The position numbers were made by a program, and so were the translations under genes. A stretch of DNA of 57,373 nt from Lachnospiraceae bacterium UBA7143. GTDB taxonomy: Bacteria > Bacillota > Clostridia > Lachnospirales > Lachnospiraceae. Below are positions 25,536 to 35,013 of the stretch, piece after piece. Location of the stretch: positions 1,283 through 58,655 of the forward strand of contig DKWV01000032.1 in assembly GCA_002491905.1 (NCBI GenBank), written 5' to 3'. How positions within the stretch are numbered: position 1 is the first letter of the stretch; the number at the start of each line of letters is the position of its first letter. The notes beneath the pieces are model-generated. The model ran no database searches, was not told the origin of the DNA, and worked only from the letters and a program-made list of their open reading frames with translations.

Positions 25536-27032
25536 TTAAACTCTCTTCACAAAATCAAGGCTCAGCCAGCCTATTCCAGACTTCAGCTTTCCCCACTTCG
25601 TTGCTCCGGCACCATCCGAAACTGCGACTATCGTATATACTCCCGAAGGACAGAACTGCACACGATCATACCCGATGCCAGGTCCTTTTCTGATATTCAG
25701 ATCAGAGATGCTGACCTTCACCAGAAACGGCACCTTCTCCACAGGCTCCACCGCTTTCGGCTCATAAACCACTTTGCCGTCAGCATCAAACACCTTATAT
25801 CCCGAATTCTGATCCGCGCACTTCTTAGCATTATCCAGAATCTTATAAGCGCCCTTCTGCGTCTTGCTGTCAGCCCAGCTCTTGCGAACGCGGTACCACC
25901 GTATTACTTCACTGCCGCCGGAATCCTTCATATCATACTGAGTCAGGTTCCACTTCTCGATGATGGAGCAAAGCTTCTCCACATAAGTCAGGCTTGTCGC
26001 ATAGCCGCCATCTTTGATGATCTGCACAGCCTTCTTATAATCCGTACATCCTTTCAGCCCATCATACCTCAGCTTCTTCCCGTTCATCGCCCCAAGTAGA
26101 TAAGCGGAATGATCCGCAATGGAATCCTCAATACAGGGATACTTACGGAAATCCGCCGTGATCGTATCATAGCTGCCGTCCTTATTCTGTTCCTGCGTCT
26201 TCTTCGCATACTTGCTCTTACCGTCCCAACTTGACCCGCTCCATGTATTCCCGGACAGGCTGCACTTCATCCCGAAGGGATTGTTGGCATTCTGCGCAAG
26301 CTCACTCTTTCCGTAACCGGATTCCAGAATAAACTGAGCCAGCGATACCGATGCCAGAATACCGCTTTTCTTCATGTCAGCCGTGAAAAGCGCACCGACC
26401 TTCTTGATCGCATCCGCCTCGGACAGATCCTTCAGGACAGTCGCCTGCGTACCCTTTGAGCCGGAACCGCCACCGGAACCTGAATCCGACCCCTGCAGCG
26501 CCTTCGTCACCTTCTCAGCCAGATCACCCATCCTCGCATACATCCAATCTCCCGGACAGGATTTATTGGCAAACCATCTATGAACCGTCAGGATCATCTC
26601 CCCGCTTTTCAGGGAATAATTCAGCGCTTTATCCTTATCCCCAAACCAGATCAGCTTATTCTTCCCATTCCTCCTGCAGATATCCGTGCAAAGTTCTATC
26701 AGCTTCCGGTACACTACATCCTGGAAAGCATACGGCTCCGCGCTGTCGGAAGCGCACTCGATCGTCACCGCCCTCTGGTCATTGGCGTTGCTGGAAGAGC
26801 ACCACGAACGGTTCTTCTCTTCCACATACAATCCAACGCACCCGTCCTTGTCGATGCCGTAATTGCTGGATGCCTGCGTGCTACCCTTTGCGAACCAATC
26901 CCCAAGCCCTTCCGCCGTACACTGACCAACCACGCAATGAGGCGTGATACGGTCAATCGCCATTGTCCTCTGCCCGGAATGGTTCGGAGAGAACTTCGTA
27001 TAAGCCACCATGGAACTATTCGTGTATCCCAT
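25536..27032 (-). CDS. Bifunctional endolysin: amidase plus glucosaminidase plus SH3
   Basis: 498 residues. Domain 1 (about 5-175) is an Amidase_2/PGRP-type N-acetylmuramoyl-L-alanine amidase with likely zinc ligands H32, H151 and C159. A Gly/Ser linker (182-193) leads to a glucosaminidase-type domain (about 200-375) with catalytic-type glutamate E237 in ILESGYG. A C-terminal bacterial SH3 wall-binding domain (about 430-498, LNIRKGPGIGYDRV) follows. It degrades host peptidoglycan at lysis. Its ATG overlaps the holin stop as TAATG, so the two lysis genes are coupled. Confidence 0.92.
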   Translation of the reverse strand: MGYTNSSMVAYTKFSPNHSGQRTMAIDRITPHCVVGQCTAEGLGDWFAKGSTQASSNYGIDKDGCVGLYVEEKNRSWCSSSNANDQRAVTIECASDSAEPYAFQDVVYRKLIELCTDICRRNGKNKLIWFGDKDKALNYSLKSGEMILTVHRWFANKSCPGDWMYARMGDLAEKVTKALQGSDSGSGGGSGSKGTQATVLKDLSEADAIKKVGALFTADMKKSGILASVSLAQFILESGYGKSELAQNANNPFGMKCSLSGNTWSGSSWDGKSKYAKKTQEQNKDGSYDTITADFRKYPCIEDSIADHSAYLLGAMNGKKLRYDGLKGCTDYKKAVQIIKDGGYATSLTYVEKLCSIIEKWNLTQYDMKDSGGSEVIRWYRVRKSWADSKTQKGAYKILDNAKKCADQNSGYKVFDADGKVVYEPKAVEPVEKVPFLVKVSISDLNIRKGPGIGYDRVQFCPSGVYTIVAVSDGAGATKWGKLKSGIGWLSLDFVKRV

Positions 27033-27460
27033 TATTCCTCACCATCCTTTTCATCTTCCTTCTCCGCCCTGTCATGGAGCTGCTCCAAAACCTTGTGCAG
27101 CTTTGTAGGAATCGGCAGCCCCAGATAAGCGGCATTCTCCACCAGCGAAAGCCCTTCATTAGATAGATAGAAGAAAATGACCGCCGTTCGGAGCACGCTG
27201 CCGCTCCCGATCACCTGCGTGTCCAGCAGATGCCCCACGCCAACCAGCACAAAAATCAAAACCTTCCGGCAGATCCCCTTAAACCCCACGGCGCTCGACA
27301 GCTTTTTATCCGCAATAGCGCACATGACCCCCGTGATGTAATCCAGCACCATGAAAGCCAGGAGCGCATAAAGCAGGCCGTCGCATCCTCCAAGAAGATA
27401 CCCAAGCCAGCCTCCTACCGCCGCAAAAACCGCCTGAACCACATTCCAAAACTCTTTCAT
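27032..27460 (-). CDS. Phage holin
   Basis: 142 residues from the ATG at 27460, preceded by AGGAGGGAATTTGTG. Hydrophobic segments lie near residues 8-25, 30-48 and 65-100, with a charged C-terminal tail (HDRAEKEDEKDGEE). This matches the Clostridium toxin-secretion/phage-lysis holin family, with the stretch ALLAFMVLDYITGVM. It forms membrane lesions that release the endolysin encoded immediately downstream. Confidence 0.9.
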   Translation of the reverse strand: MKEFWNVVQAVFAAVGGWLGYLLGGCDGLLYALLAFMVLDYITGVMCAIADKKLSSAVGFKGICRKVLIFVLVGVGHLLDTQVIGSGSVLRTAVIFFYLSNEGLSLVENAAYLGLPIPTKLHKVLEQLHDRAEKEDEKDGEE

Positions 27461-27602
27461 CACAAATTCCCTCCTGTTTCCTGTCACCGTATAGGGAAGA
27501 TTTCTCTTTCCCCGCGCATAAAAATAACGGCCCCGTAAAAGCGCCGACTGTCAATAAGCCCCAAATCAAAAATTATTCTTCCCTGCCTGCTTGAATCCCG
27601 GG

Positions 27603-29060
27603 TCACCCCGGTCCCTCCGTCAGCTCATAGGTAATCTTCATGGTCTGGCTTGCGGTCTTTGTGATCTCCTGAGGCAGATTATTGATGGTTGCAAGGTACG
27701 GCAGAGCCAGCATACAGCCGAAATTCTCCGTGCCATAGGTCGCTTCGATGTAGAACAGCAGCTCCCCGTTCCCATAAGGGAAGAACTGGGAACAGACACT
27801 CACGCCGTCCGTCCCATAAGAAGCAATGAAATCCCTGCTCTGCCCCTTGGTCTGGATTACCTGGTCCGTCTCCGTTAAAAGGAAGCTGTACCCGATGATC
27901 AGCCCCTTGTGCTTCAGGAGGAATGCCGTCTGGTCACCCGATGCAAACACCGGATTATTCCCGGATGTGAAGCCGAAATTGATAAGCGTCACATCCACGG
28001 AATTCTTCAGGTTGATCTTATAGACGCCCGTCCTCTGGTACCGCAGCACATACAGGTATCCATCGCGGATTACCGCCGCAGAACCCAGCGAGGGAGTGGA
28101 CGTGTATTCATGCACCCCGATGATCCGAAGGTATGCCGCCGTCAGCGTCCAGACCCCTTCTGTAAAAGTGTGGTCCGTCTTGGAAATCCGGCACCAGTAT
28201 ACCGTGGCATTCCCCGATGAATTCCCCTTATTGGCAAAACCATACCAGTACCCGTCCTCACCGTCAAAGAAATAGTGGTACTGCCCGTAGGACGGATCCG
28301 GCCACTGGAAGGTTGTCGGCGTAAAGGCCACCGTCTCCAGCACCTCATAGGCAAGCGGCGTGCCGAATTCCTCTGTCAGCCCAATGGTAAATGCCGGCCA
28401 CTTCAGGACATACAGCGTGATGGCGCTTCCATCAAAATCAATGCTGTACGCCCGCTCATGGTCAAAATCAATCTCCACAAGGTTCTGGAGCATCCTGGAC
28501 TTCTCTTCACCTGCATTACTGTAATCATACTCCCAGACCTGCCGGAAGGAATGCCGCTGTTCCACGGTATCGCCATAGCACGCCACCCCGCCCTCCGAGG
28601 AGGTCAGCGCCGCGGCACGGATCGTCCCGTTCCCCTGGGTGGTCGTAAAATCCCAGACGAAACGGTATCCGTTCTCGATGGCCATGGATTCTGTCGTGCT
28701 GATACTCCCCCTCTTTGTCTGCGTTCCGGAATTTACATTGTTACTGGCATATGCTGTCGGCTGGTTGTCCGTAGGCGGGTAAAACAGGTTTTCCTCTTCT
28801 TCCAGCGCCTGCGGGAAAAGGAGGATGCCTCCCACCGCATTGGGGCAGACCGGCGTCATCTTGAATTTAGAAGGGTTTTCCACGCTCCATGCAAATTTCG
28901 GGTATTCCGCCGCAAAGTTGTAAAACACGCCCATGGGATTGATTCCAAACAGGTCATTCAGCAGGTTGGTCGCCATGTTCTCTTCCACAGTTTCCTGTTC
29001 CAACGCCCCGGTCTGGGCATCCCGGAGCTCGATTTTCATCTTCCCTTTTAACTTTTTCAT
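27603..29060 (-). CDS. Phage tail fibre / receptor-binding candidate
   Basis: 485 residues from the ATG at 29060, preceded by AAGGAGGATGGG. No named domain is recognised. The first 45 residues include KMKIELRDAQTGALEQETVEEN, typical of a phage structural N-terminus; the rest is beta-rich with many aromatic residues (for example DGYWYGFANKG), suggesting a propeller or trimeric fibre. Position after the tail-tip gene and before holin is where the host-recognition protein usually lies. Function inferred from position. Confidence 0.6.
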   Translation of the reverse strand: MKKLKGKMKIELRDAQTGALEQETVEENMATNLLNDLFGINPMGVFYNFAAEYPKFAWSVENPSKFKMTPVCPNAVGGILLFPQALEEEENLFYPPTDNQPTAYASNNVNSGTQTKRGSISTTESMAIENGYRFVWDFTTTQGNGTIRAAALTSSEGGVACYGDTVEQRHSFRQVWEYDYSNAGEEKSRMLQNLVEIDFDHERAYSIDFDGSAITLYVLKWPAFTIGLTEEFGTPLAYEVLETVAFTPTTFQWPDPSYGQYHYFFDGEDGYWYGFANKGNSSGNATVYWCRISKTDHTFTEGVWTLTAAYLRIIGVHEYTSTPSLGSAAVIRDGYLYVLRYQRTGVYKINLKNSVDVTLINFGFTSGNNPVFASGDQTAFLLKHKGLIIGYSFLLTETDQVIQTKGQSRDFIASYGTDGVSVCSQFFPYGNGELLFYIEATYGTENFGCMLALPYLATINNLPQEITKTASQTMKITYELTEGPG

Positions 29061-29100
29061 CCCATCCTCCTTATCAAGTATTCCACACCTATCAACTGAT

Positions 29101-30849
29101 TCATGTAAGCTCACCGCTGACAAACCGGTCCTGGTACGTCCCCGCATGCAGAAAACCCTGCACCAATACCGGCGCCTTCATGGATTCCTCAATACTGACC
29201 GTTCCATCCCAGCCCGCTCCCGCCAGGGACTGCCCGGCAACTGTGGCGATCAGCCCCTGCATCCCGATGCTCCCGGATCCTCCGGATATCTTCGCGTAAA
29301 GCTCCACACGGTTCTGCTGATTCGCCGTCAGTTTTAAGAGCGGCCAGTACAGAAGCGCCGTATGCCTCCCTTCCTGCCATGTCTCCGCCGGCTGGTGCAT
29401 CAGAACCGCTTCCCCATTCACAACAAAACGAAACGTGACAGCCGCCTCTCCCGGAAGCTCATAGGCAACCGGCAGGCTTACCTCAATATCAGAAGCCCCT
29501 TCCCCACCGGCATCCGTCCCCGGGATATGTATGGTTCCGGCTGCCGCCGTGCTCTTTACCACCGGCACGGTATCCGCCACCGTAATGATGGCCTGCGCGA
29601 AGAACTGTGCAGACTCCGCCTTTTCCGATGCCGCAAACGCAAGGCTTACCAGGTTCTTCTCCACGCCGTCCTTCAGGGCGATCGCAGAGCCGTTGGTGTA
29701 ATCCGTGATGATATATTTCGCCGCTTCCGTTGTTCCTGCAAGGGAAGTAAGAAGCCCTAAGATGTTCTTGTCATTTTTGCTCTTTACGCCAGTCAGCCTG
29801 GGGTTCTTCCCCACGCCCTTTAAGGTCTGCTTTCCGCCGATCTTCACCCGCATGGATGTGACCACGCTTGTCTTATTTTCATCCGCCTGCCCGCCCCGGA
29901 AGGTAAGGACGTCCCCCAGATCCAGCGCCGGGTTCCCGATTGTCTCCGTGTCAAACGGCACATAATTGATGGCCGCCACATCATTTAGGATATTCCCGCA
30001 TATTAGCTTCCTGGCATCCTCTGTCCCCAGCTGCATCAGCGGGTTCACGCCCAGGTTCATGGTAAGGCCCGTATCATGTTCCAGCGCATAATACTCCGCC
30101 ACCTGCGTCTTCAGGTTGGTGGAACTGATTGCGGTATAACTGGACACAAAATCCGAGATGCTGCTGCTAAAACGGTATGCCTGCTCCACCGCCAGTACCG
30201 GGCTGGCCCCGAACTTCCGAAGTTCCAGCTTCCCTTCCCGGTCAATGGCAAAAAACCCGCCAAGCACCTGTGCAACATAATAGAGCAGATCACGGTAAGT
30301 CTCGATATCGTTGTCCTCCGCGATCCCCAGCGTCACCGCGCCGTTTGCCATTGCCTCTATCTCCGCCCTTTCCTGTGCCAGCGCCACCCCGCAGTCTGCG
30401 GACGCCAGCGTCATGAGATCATACGCATTCCCGGAAGTGCCAAAAGCAGAGAAACCTTTATCGAATTTCAGCATGGCATCGTAACATTTAAGGTCAATGG
30501 CCTTGACATGCCGATCTGCCTCCGACACGAAGAAGACCCCCATCGGCACTTCCTCATAGGTTCCGTCCGCCAAAAGGAGATGGAAACCCAGCGTCAGGGA
30601 AGCATCCAGCAGCGTATACCGGTCAATTTCCGTGATCAGGGAAAGCCCCGCTTCCGCAGCATACACGCCGCCAATCGCGATCTCCGAATTTTCACAGCAC
30701 TGGCAACTGATATAGCCGCTGCCCTTCACAATATCCTGCTGGCCAAAATCATAGGACACGCCGTCCTTTGCCGTGATCCTGCCCGTCCAGTAATATTTTC
30801 TTGTATTCGCCTTCACCGCCTGCAGGAAGGCATCGCTGACAGGATACAA
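29101..30849 (-). CDS. Phage tail-tip / minor structural protein
   Basis: 582 residues from a TTG start at 30849, preceded by GAAGGGGGT with a seven-base gap, giving a product starting MYPVSDAFLQAVKAN. An earlier TTG at 30909 is open but lacks a ribosome binding site and would span a terminator-like hairpin. The N-terminal half (about 20-330) resembles siphoviral tail-tip/Tal hub proteins (YYWTGRITAKDGVSY; QQDIVKGSG); the C-terminal part looks like a fibre-attachment domain. It lies two genes after the tape measure, as expected for the baseplate hub. Confidence 0.65.
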   Translation of the reverse strand: MYPVSDAFLQAVKANTRKYYWTGRITAKDGVSYDFGQQDIVKGSGYISCQCCENSEIAIGGVYAAEAGLSLITEIDRYTLLDASLTLGFHLLLADGTYEEVPMGVFFVSEADRHVKAIDLKCYDAMLKFDKGFSAFGTSGNAYDLMTLASADCGVALAQERAEIEAMANGAVTLGIAEDNDIETYRDLLYYVAQVLGGFFAIDREGKLELRKFGASPVLAVEQAYRFSSSISDFVSSYTAISSTNLKTQVAEYYALEHDTGLTMNLGVNPLMQLGTEDARKLICGNILNDVAAINYVPFDTETIGNPALDLGDVLTFRGGQADENKTSVVTSMRVKIGGKQTLKGVGKNPRLTGVKSKNDKNILGLLTSLAGTTEAAKYIITDYTNGSAIALKDGVEKNLVSLAFAASEKAESAQFFAQAIITVADTVPVVKSTAAAGTIHIPGTDAGGEGASDIEVSLPVAYELPGEAAVTFRFVVNGEAVLMHQPAETWQEGRHTALLYWPLLKLTANQQNRVELYAKISGGSGSIGMQGLIATVAGQSLAGAGWDGTVSIEESMKAPVLVQGFLHAGTYQDRFVSGELT

Positions 30850-30872
30850 ATGGCCACCCCCTTCCGGGCACA

Positions 30873-30895
30873 ATAAAAAGACCGGTCTCCCGATC
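30873..30895 (-). terminator. GNRA-capped terminator-like hairpin before the tail-tip gene
   Basis: Minus strand GATCGG-GAGA-CCGGTC followed by TTTTTATT. Six pairs (one G-U) with a GAGA tetraloop, 24 bases before the TTG start. It lies inside the late operon, so it may attenuate rather than end transcription. Confidence 0.4.
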
Positions 30896-30940
30896 CAAGT
30901 AATATCCAACGTGATATGTTTGTCACTTTACAGCTGATTA

Positions 30941-31303
30941 TCAGAACTCTTTCAATGTGAAGGAAACCTCCCAGAGCGATCCATACGATGTATCGCTGAC
31001 CAGCTTCACCTGATACCCGTCGATATACATCTGCGTGTTCACAATACTCATAGTCTCCGTATCCAGATACCCCACCGTGATGCCCGCCAGCTTCTTATAT
31101 GCAGAAAACTTATTGAGCCACTTTTTCGATACCCGGAAAGTGACCCCGATCTGTACCACGCCCTCACGGACAACATCCCTCTGCGTAGTCCCTGCCTCCG
31201 TCATCCCTCCACTGTCCGCCTCCACATCCGACAGGTTCATGGAATAAGAGGCAGGCATCGGGATATTCTCATTGTTAAAAACAAGATACTGCATATGAGC
31301 CAT
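30941..31303 (-). CDS. Phage tail component (DUF6711-like)
   Basis: 120 residues, beginning MAHMQYLVFNNENIPMPASY and ending WEVSFTLKEF. I recognise the pattern LSDVEADSGGMTEAGTTQRDVVR from small tail proteins annotated DUF6711. Position between tape measure and tail-tip hub is that of a distal-tail (Dit) type protein, so it may join the tail tube to the tip. Starts one base after the tape-measure stop. Confidence 0.65.
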   Translation of the reverse strand: MAHMQYLVFNNENIPMPASYSMNLSDVEADSGGMTEAGTTQRDVVREGVVQIGVTFRVSKKWLNKFSAYKKLAGITVGYLDTETMSIVNTQMYIDGYQVKLVSDTSYGSLWEVSFTLKEF

Positions 31304-31304
31304 C

Positions 31305-34130
31305 TTACCTGCCTCCGCTTCTTAAATTCATTCTCTGCTGGGCCGTCACCACAATCTCATCAATCATGTCACCGCCGATATAAACGGGGATCACGATATC
31401 CCCGGCAGCACCGCCACCAGCCAGAGCCGTATTCAGCGCCGTATTGATACCGGAGATCAGATCACCATTGGATGCAGCCGATCCGGAATAACCGCCCTGT
31501 GCTGCCATTACCCTCGGAGTGACCGTCATATCCCCGGCCACGCCCTGCATCGCCTGTTCGATCATGCCCCGGCTCTTCTCAATACCCCTTGCCAAACCGC
31601 CGATAAAATCCGGCATCCAACTCTCATAATCCGTCAGCGGACCTTCATCCGGTACGGAGAAATGCAGGAAGCTCCTAATCTTATCCGCAACAGAGGAAAC
31701 CGCCTCACCGACCTTGCCGATCATGGACTTAATACCATTCACGATGCCGCCAACAAAGTCAGCGCCCCACTGGAAAGCCTGGGATGCAAGCCCCTTGATG
31801 AATCCGACAGCCTTATCAAAGCCACCCTTCACCACACCATAGATATTTCCACAAACATTCCTGATGCCGTTCAGCATGGCATTGAAAGCATTAGCCACAC
31901 CGGCCTTAATCGCATTTGCCGCATTTGATACGGCGGATTTGATATTATTCCATGCCGTTGCGACAGTATTTTTAATCCCGTTCACGAATGCCGTAATTGT
32001 ATTCTTAATGCCATTCCAGACCGTTGTGACCACTGATTTGATCGCATTCAGAACCGTTGTAATCACGTTCTTAATCCCATTCCACGCCATACTCAGGAAG
32101 GTGGAAATCGCCGTCACCACGGTCGCGATAACCGACTTGATCCCATTCCAGACCGTCGTGAAGAATGTTTTTATCGCATTCCACACAGCCATTACGGTAC
32201 TTTTTATCGTGCCCCATGCCGTGGCCAGGAACGTGCTGATCGCATTTACCACGATCATGAAGATATTTTTAATACCCTCCCAAAGCCCGGAAAAGAAATC
32301 CCTGACCGCGTTCCAGACCGTTGCCGCCGTGGTCCTGATCGCTTCCCACGCCGCCGAAAAGAACTCTTTCAAGCCCTCCCACACAGCAATCGCAATCTCT
32401 TTGATGCTTTCCCACAAGTCAATCCAGAACTGCCTGAACTCTTCGCAGTTATTCCACAGATAGATAAACGCCGCCACCAGGGCAGCAACTGCCGCTATAA
32501 TCAGCACAATGGGATTTGCCAGCATCACTGCGTTCAACGCCGCAAACGCCTTCTGGACAATCCCAATCACGCCCGCCAGTTTCGGAATAATCGTCATGAT
32601 TGTGCCGACAGCGGAAATCACTTTTCCAACTATGATCAATACCGGGCCGATAGCAGCAGCCACCAACGCAATGGTCACAATGACCTTCCTTGTGCTTTCA
32701 TCCATTGAATTAAGCCAGTCCACGAACTTCTGGATCCACCCCACGATCGTCCGGACCGCAGGCATCAGCAGCTCGCCAAAAGAGATCGCCAGTTCTTCCA
32801 GCTGCGACTTCAATATCTGCAGCTGGCCGGCAAGGTTGTCCTGCATGGTCTCCGCCATACCGGCCGCCGTACCGTCACAGTTCGCAATGGCGCTAGATAA
32901 TTTCTCAATATCCCCTTCCCCGGCATTCATCAGAGCCAGAAATCCGGACATCGCATTCTTACCCACAAGGCTTTCTGCCGCCTGCGCTTTTTCCGATTCA
33001 GTAAGGCCTGCAAATGCCGTCCTGCAGTCAGCCAGGATATCTGACAGGTCCCTCATGGAACCATCCGCATTGGTAGTGGCAACCGTAACCTCTCCGATTG
33101 CTGAACCGCAGATCTTCACATCCCCGGACAGGTTGTTCATGATAGTGCGGAGTGCCGTACCAGCCTGTGAACTCTTGATACCGGCATTCGCCATCAGGCC
33201 GATCGCCTCCGCCGTATCCTCCGCAGAGAATCCCAAAGCACCGGCAATCGGAGCACAATACTTAAAGGTCTCACCCATCATGGAGACATTCGTGTTCGCA
33301 TTGCTGGAAGCCGCCGCCAGTATATCCGCGAAATGCCCGGAATCAGCCGCCGTCAATCCGAAAGCCGTCAATGCATCCGTCACGATATCGGAAGTGGCAG
33401 CCAGATCCTCGCCGGACGCAGCCGCAAGGTTCATCACGCCCTCGATACCGGAAAGCATATCCTCCGTCTTCCATCCGGCCATCGCCATATAGTTCATGGC
33501 TTCCGCCGCCTCGGATGCAGAAAACTTCGTTTTTTCTCCCATCTCACGGGCTTTATCCCTGAGCCTGTCAAGGTCGTCACCCGCTGCACCGGATACCGCC
33601 GCCACCTTGCTCATGGCGGAATCAAAATCAGCGGCAGTTTTCACCGCCGCCGTGCCTAATGCTGTAATACCAGCCGTTACCGGAAGGAGCTTCGTTCCGG
33701 CATCGCTGATATTATCCCCAACCGTCTTCAGCTTCTCACCTTTAGCGGCAATTTCCTGAAGAGCCGTTCCGGAAGCCTTCGCCTGTTCCTCCAAGGCTTT
33801 CAGCTTCTGCTCTGTTTCAACGATCTCACGCTGCAGGCCGTCATACTGATCCTGCGTGATCGCGCCGTCCTTCAGCGCCTGTTCTGCCTGCTCCGCCGCC
33901 GTCTTCAAGGTTTCCAGCTTTTCCTTCGTTTCTTTGACGGCATCCCCCAGGAGCCTGTGTTTCTGTGCAAGCAGTTCCGTATTCCCCGGATCCAGTTTCA
34001 GGAGTTTATCGACATCTCGCAGCTGGCTCTGGGTATTCCTTATTTCTGTATTGACTCCTTTAAGGGCAGTCTGTAGTTTGGTGGTATCGCCACCAATCTC
34101 AACAGTGATACCCTGAATTCGTCCAGCCAT
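31305..34130 (-). CDS. Tape measure protein
   Basis: 941 residues from the ATG at 34130, preceded by AGGAGGAAATCACAAA. The N-terminal coiled coil (about 10-130) contains DTTKLQTALKGVNTEI; then the TP901-type tape-measure core (about 170-470) with AEAMNYMAMAGW; hydrophobic helices (about 490-590); and, in about residues 590-770, a run of degenerate 11-residue helical repeats of the type VWNGIKxxxxT. This protein sets tail length. The repeats make the DNA between about 31,900 and 32,350 look repetitive. The DUF3800 moron lies upstream, between it and the tail chaperones. Confidence 0.92.
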   Translation of the reverse strand: MAGRIQGITVEIGGDTTKLQTALKGVNTEIRNTQSQLRDVDKLLKLDPGNTELLAQKHRLLGDAVKETKEKLETLKTAAEQAEQALKDGAITQDQYDGLQREIVETEQKLKALEEQAKASGTALQEIAAKGEKLKTVGDNISDAGTKLLPVTAGITALGTAAVKTAADFDSAMSKVAAVSGAAGDDLDRLRDKAREMGEKTKFSASEAAEAMNYMAMAGWKTEDMLSGIEGVMNLAAASGEDLAATSDIVTDALTAFGLTAADSGHFADILAAASSNANTNVSMMGETFKYCAPIAGALGFSAEDTAEAIGLMANAGIKSSQAGTALRTIMNNLSGDVKICGSAIGEVTVATTNADGSMRDLSDILADCRTAFAGLTESEKAQAAESLVGKNAMSGFLALMNAGEGDIEKLSSAIANCDGTAAGMAETMQDNLAGQLQILKSQLEELAISFGELLMPAVRTIVGWIQKFVDWLNSMDESTRKVIVTIALVAAAIGPVLIIVGKVISAVGTIMTIIPKLAGVIGIVQKAFAALNAVMLANPIVLIIAAVAALVAAFIYLWNNCEEFRQFWIDLWESIKEIAIAVWEGLKEFFSAAWEAIRTTAATVWNAVRDFFSGLWEGIKNIFMIVVNAISTFLATAWGTIKSTVMAVWNAIKTFFTTVWNGIKSVIATVVTAISTFLSMAWNGIKNVITTVLNAIKSVVTTVWNGIKNTITAFVNGIKNTVATAWNNIKSAVSNAANAIKAGVANAFNAMLNGIRNVCGNIYGVVKGGFDKAVGFIKGLASQAFQWGADFVGGIVNGIKSMIGKVGEAVSSVADKIRSFLHFSVPDEGPLTDYESWMPDFIGGLARGIEKSRGMIEQAMQGVAGDMTVTPRVMAAQGGYSGSAASNGDLISGINTALNTALAGGGAAGDIVIPVYIGGDMIDEIVVTAQQRMNLRSGGR

Positions 34131-34177
34131 TTTGTGATTTCCTCCTTTCCTCACGCTTCAATTTCCTTAAATTTCTA

Positions 34178-34206
34178 TTGCATTTTCAATAATTTTGGCA
34201 TATACT
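34178..34206 (+). promoter_or_regulatory. Promoter of the DUF3800 moron
   Basis: TTGCAT (34178-34183), 17-base spacer, TATACT (34201-34206). It lies on the opposite strand to the surrounding late operon and upstream of a folded leader. Confidence 0.65.
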
Positions 34207-34212
34207 AAAGGT

Positions 34213-34290
34213 AACGAAATCATTGATTTCTTTGGGCTGGTCGCAAGACCCAGGTCCATCAAGGGCGGGGAAGTTCCCCGCCATTTTTTT
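34213..34290 (+). ncRNA. Structured, self-terminated leader RNA of the DUF3800 gene
   Basis: From the predicted start near 34213: GAAATC-ATT-GATTTC (34216-34230), CTGGTC-GCAA-GACCCAG (34237-34253, GNRA loop, one bulge), then a terminator GGCGGGG-AAGTT-CCCCGCC (34264-34282) and seven T (34284-34290). This would give a small RNA of about 78 bases. The gene lies directly downstream of the terminator. I recall that families of conserved 'DUF3800' RNA motifs upstream of DUF3800 genes have been described; whether this is one of them needs a covariance search. Confidence 0.6.
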
Positions 34291-34314
34291 CAAACATTGC
34301 AGAGGTGACGGATA

Positions 34315-34992
34315 TTGAAAGAACTTAGCATTTTCATAGATGAATCCGGTGATTTCGGTGAATATGACCACCATTCGCCTTACTATATCATTACAATGGT
34401 TTTCCACGACCAGCAGGAAGACATTCAACCCGCTGTTTCAAAGCTAAACCAGGAGCTTTCATACCTGAACCTTGATAACCTCTGCATACATACAGGACCC
34501 ATTATCCGTAAGGAAGAAATCTATACACATATGTCAGTCGATGAACGCCGCCGAATCTTCAATAAAATGGTTGCTTTTATCCGTCAGATTGATATCCATT
34601 ACAAATGCTTTTACATTGAAAAGAAACACATTCCGGACGTTGTTGAAGCTACCGGCAGGCTGTCCAAACAGATTTCTCAGTTCATCCGTGAACACTATGA
34701 AGACTTCCTCTCATTTGATGATGTGAAAATCTACTATGACAATGGCCAAGTAGAGGTCAGCAAGATACTTTCCTCCGTTTTCAATGCTTTACTTCCGAAT
34801 CCCATTTTCCGTAAGGTTATGCCTTCGGAATACAAGCTTTTTCAGGCCGCAGACCTGCTGTGCACACTGGAACTGGTCAGACTCAAACTGGAAAACAATA
34901 TGTTCTCTAAATCTGAAAAAACCTTCTTTGGAAACATCCGCGATTTAAAGAAAAACTACATAAAGCCTTTGAGCAAAAAGGAATGGCCATGA
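34315..34992 (+). CDS. DUF3800 domain protein (phage moron)
   Basis: 225 residues on the strand opposite the late operon. DUF3800 signature near the start, FIDESGDFG with the conserved D-E-S-G-x-F/G pattern, a later DVKIYYDNG, and QAADLLCTLELV near the C-terminus. The fold is probably RNase-H-like, with acidic residues suggesting a metal-dependent nuclease; activity is unproven. The start is TTG at 34315 after AGAGGTG. It has its own promoter, a terminated leader RNA and a terminator, so it can be expressed in the lysogen. Roles in superinfection exclusion or an RNA-protein toxin-like module are possible. Confidence 0.85.
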   Translation: MKELSIFIDESGDFGEYDHHSPYYIITMVFHDQQEDIQPAVSKLNQELSYLNLDNLCIHTGPIIRKEEIYTHMSVDERRRIFNKMVAFIRQIDIHYKCFYIEKKHIPDVVEATGRLSKQISQFIREHYEDFLSFDDVKIYYDNGQVEVSKILSSVFNALLPNPIFRKVMPSEYKLFQAADLLCTLELVRLKLENNMFSKSEKTFFGNIRDLKKNYIKPLSKKEWP

Positions 34993-35010
34993 ATCGGTGC
35001 ATTCCTTTTT
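34975..35010 (+). terminator. Bidirectional terminator between DUF3800 and the tail chaperone
   Basis: AAAAAGGAATG (34975-34985) and CATTCCTTTTT (35000-35010) are perfect inverted repeats. Works on paper for the DUF3800 transcript and for the converging late operon after gpGT, which would then need read-through to reach the tape measure. Confidence 0.55.
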
Positions 35011-35013
35011 CGT

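Noticed and set aside
31900..32350. Repeated DNA that might look like a tandem or CRISPR-like array
   Set aside because: Repeats are degenerate and in frame with the helical VWNGIK-type repeats of the tape measure protein; no spacers.
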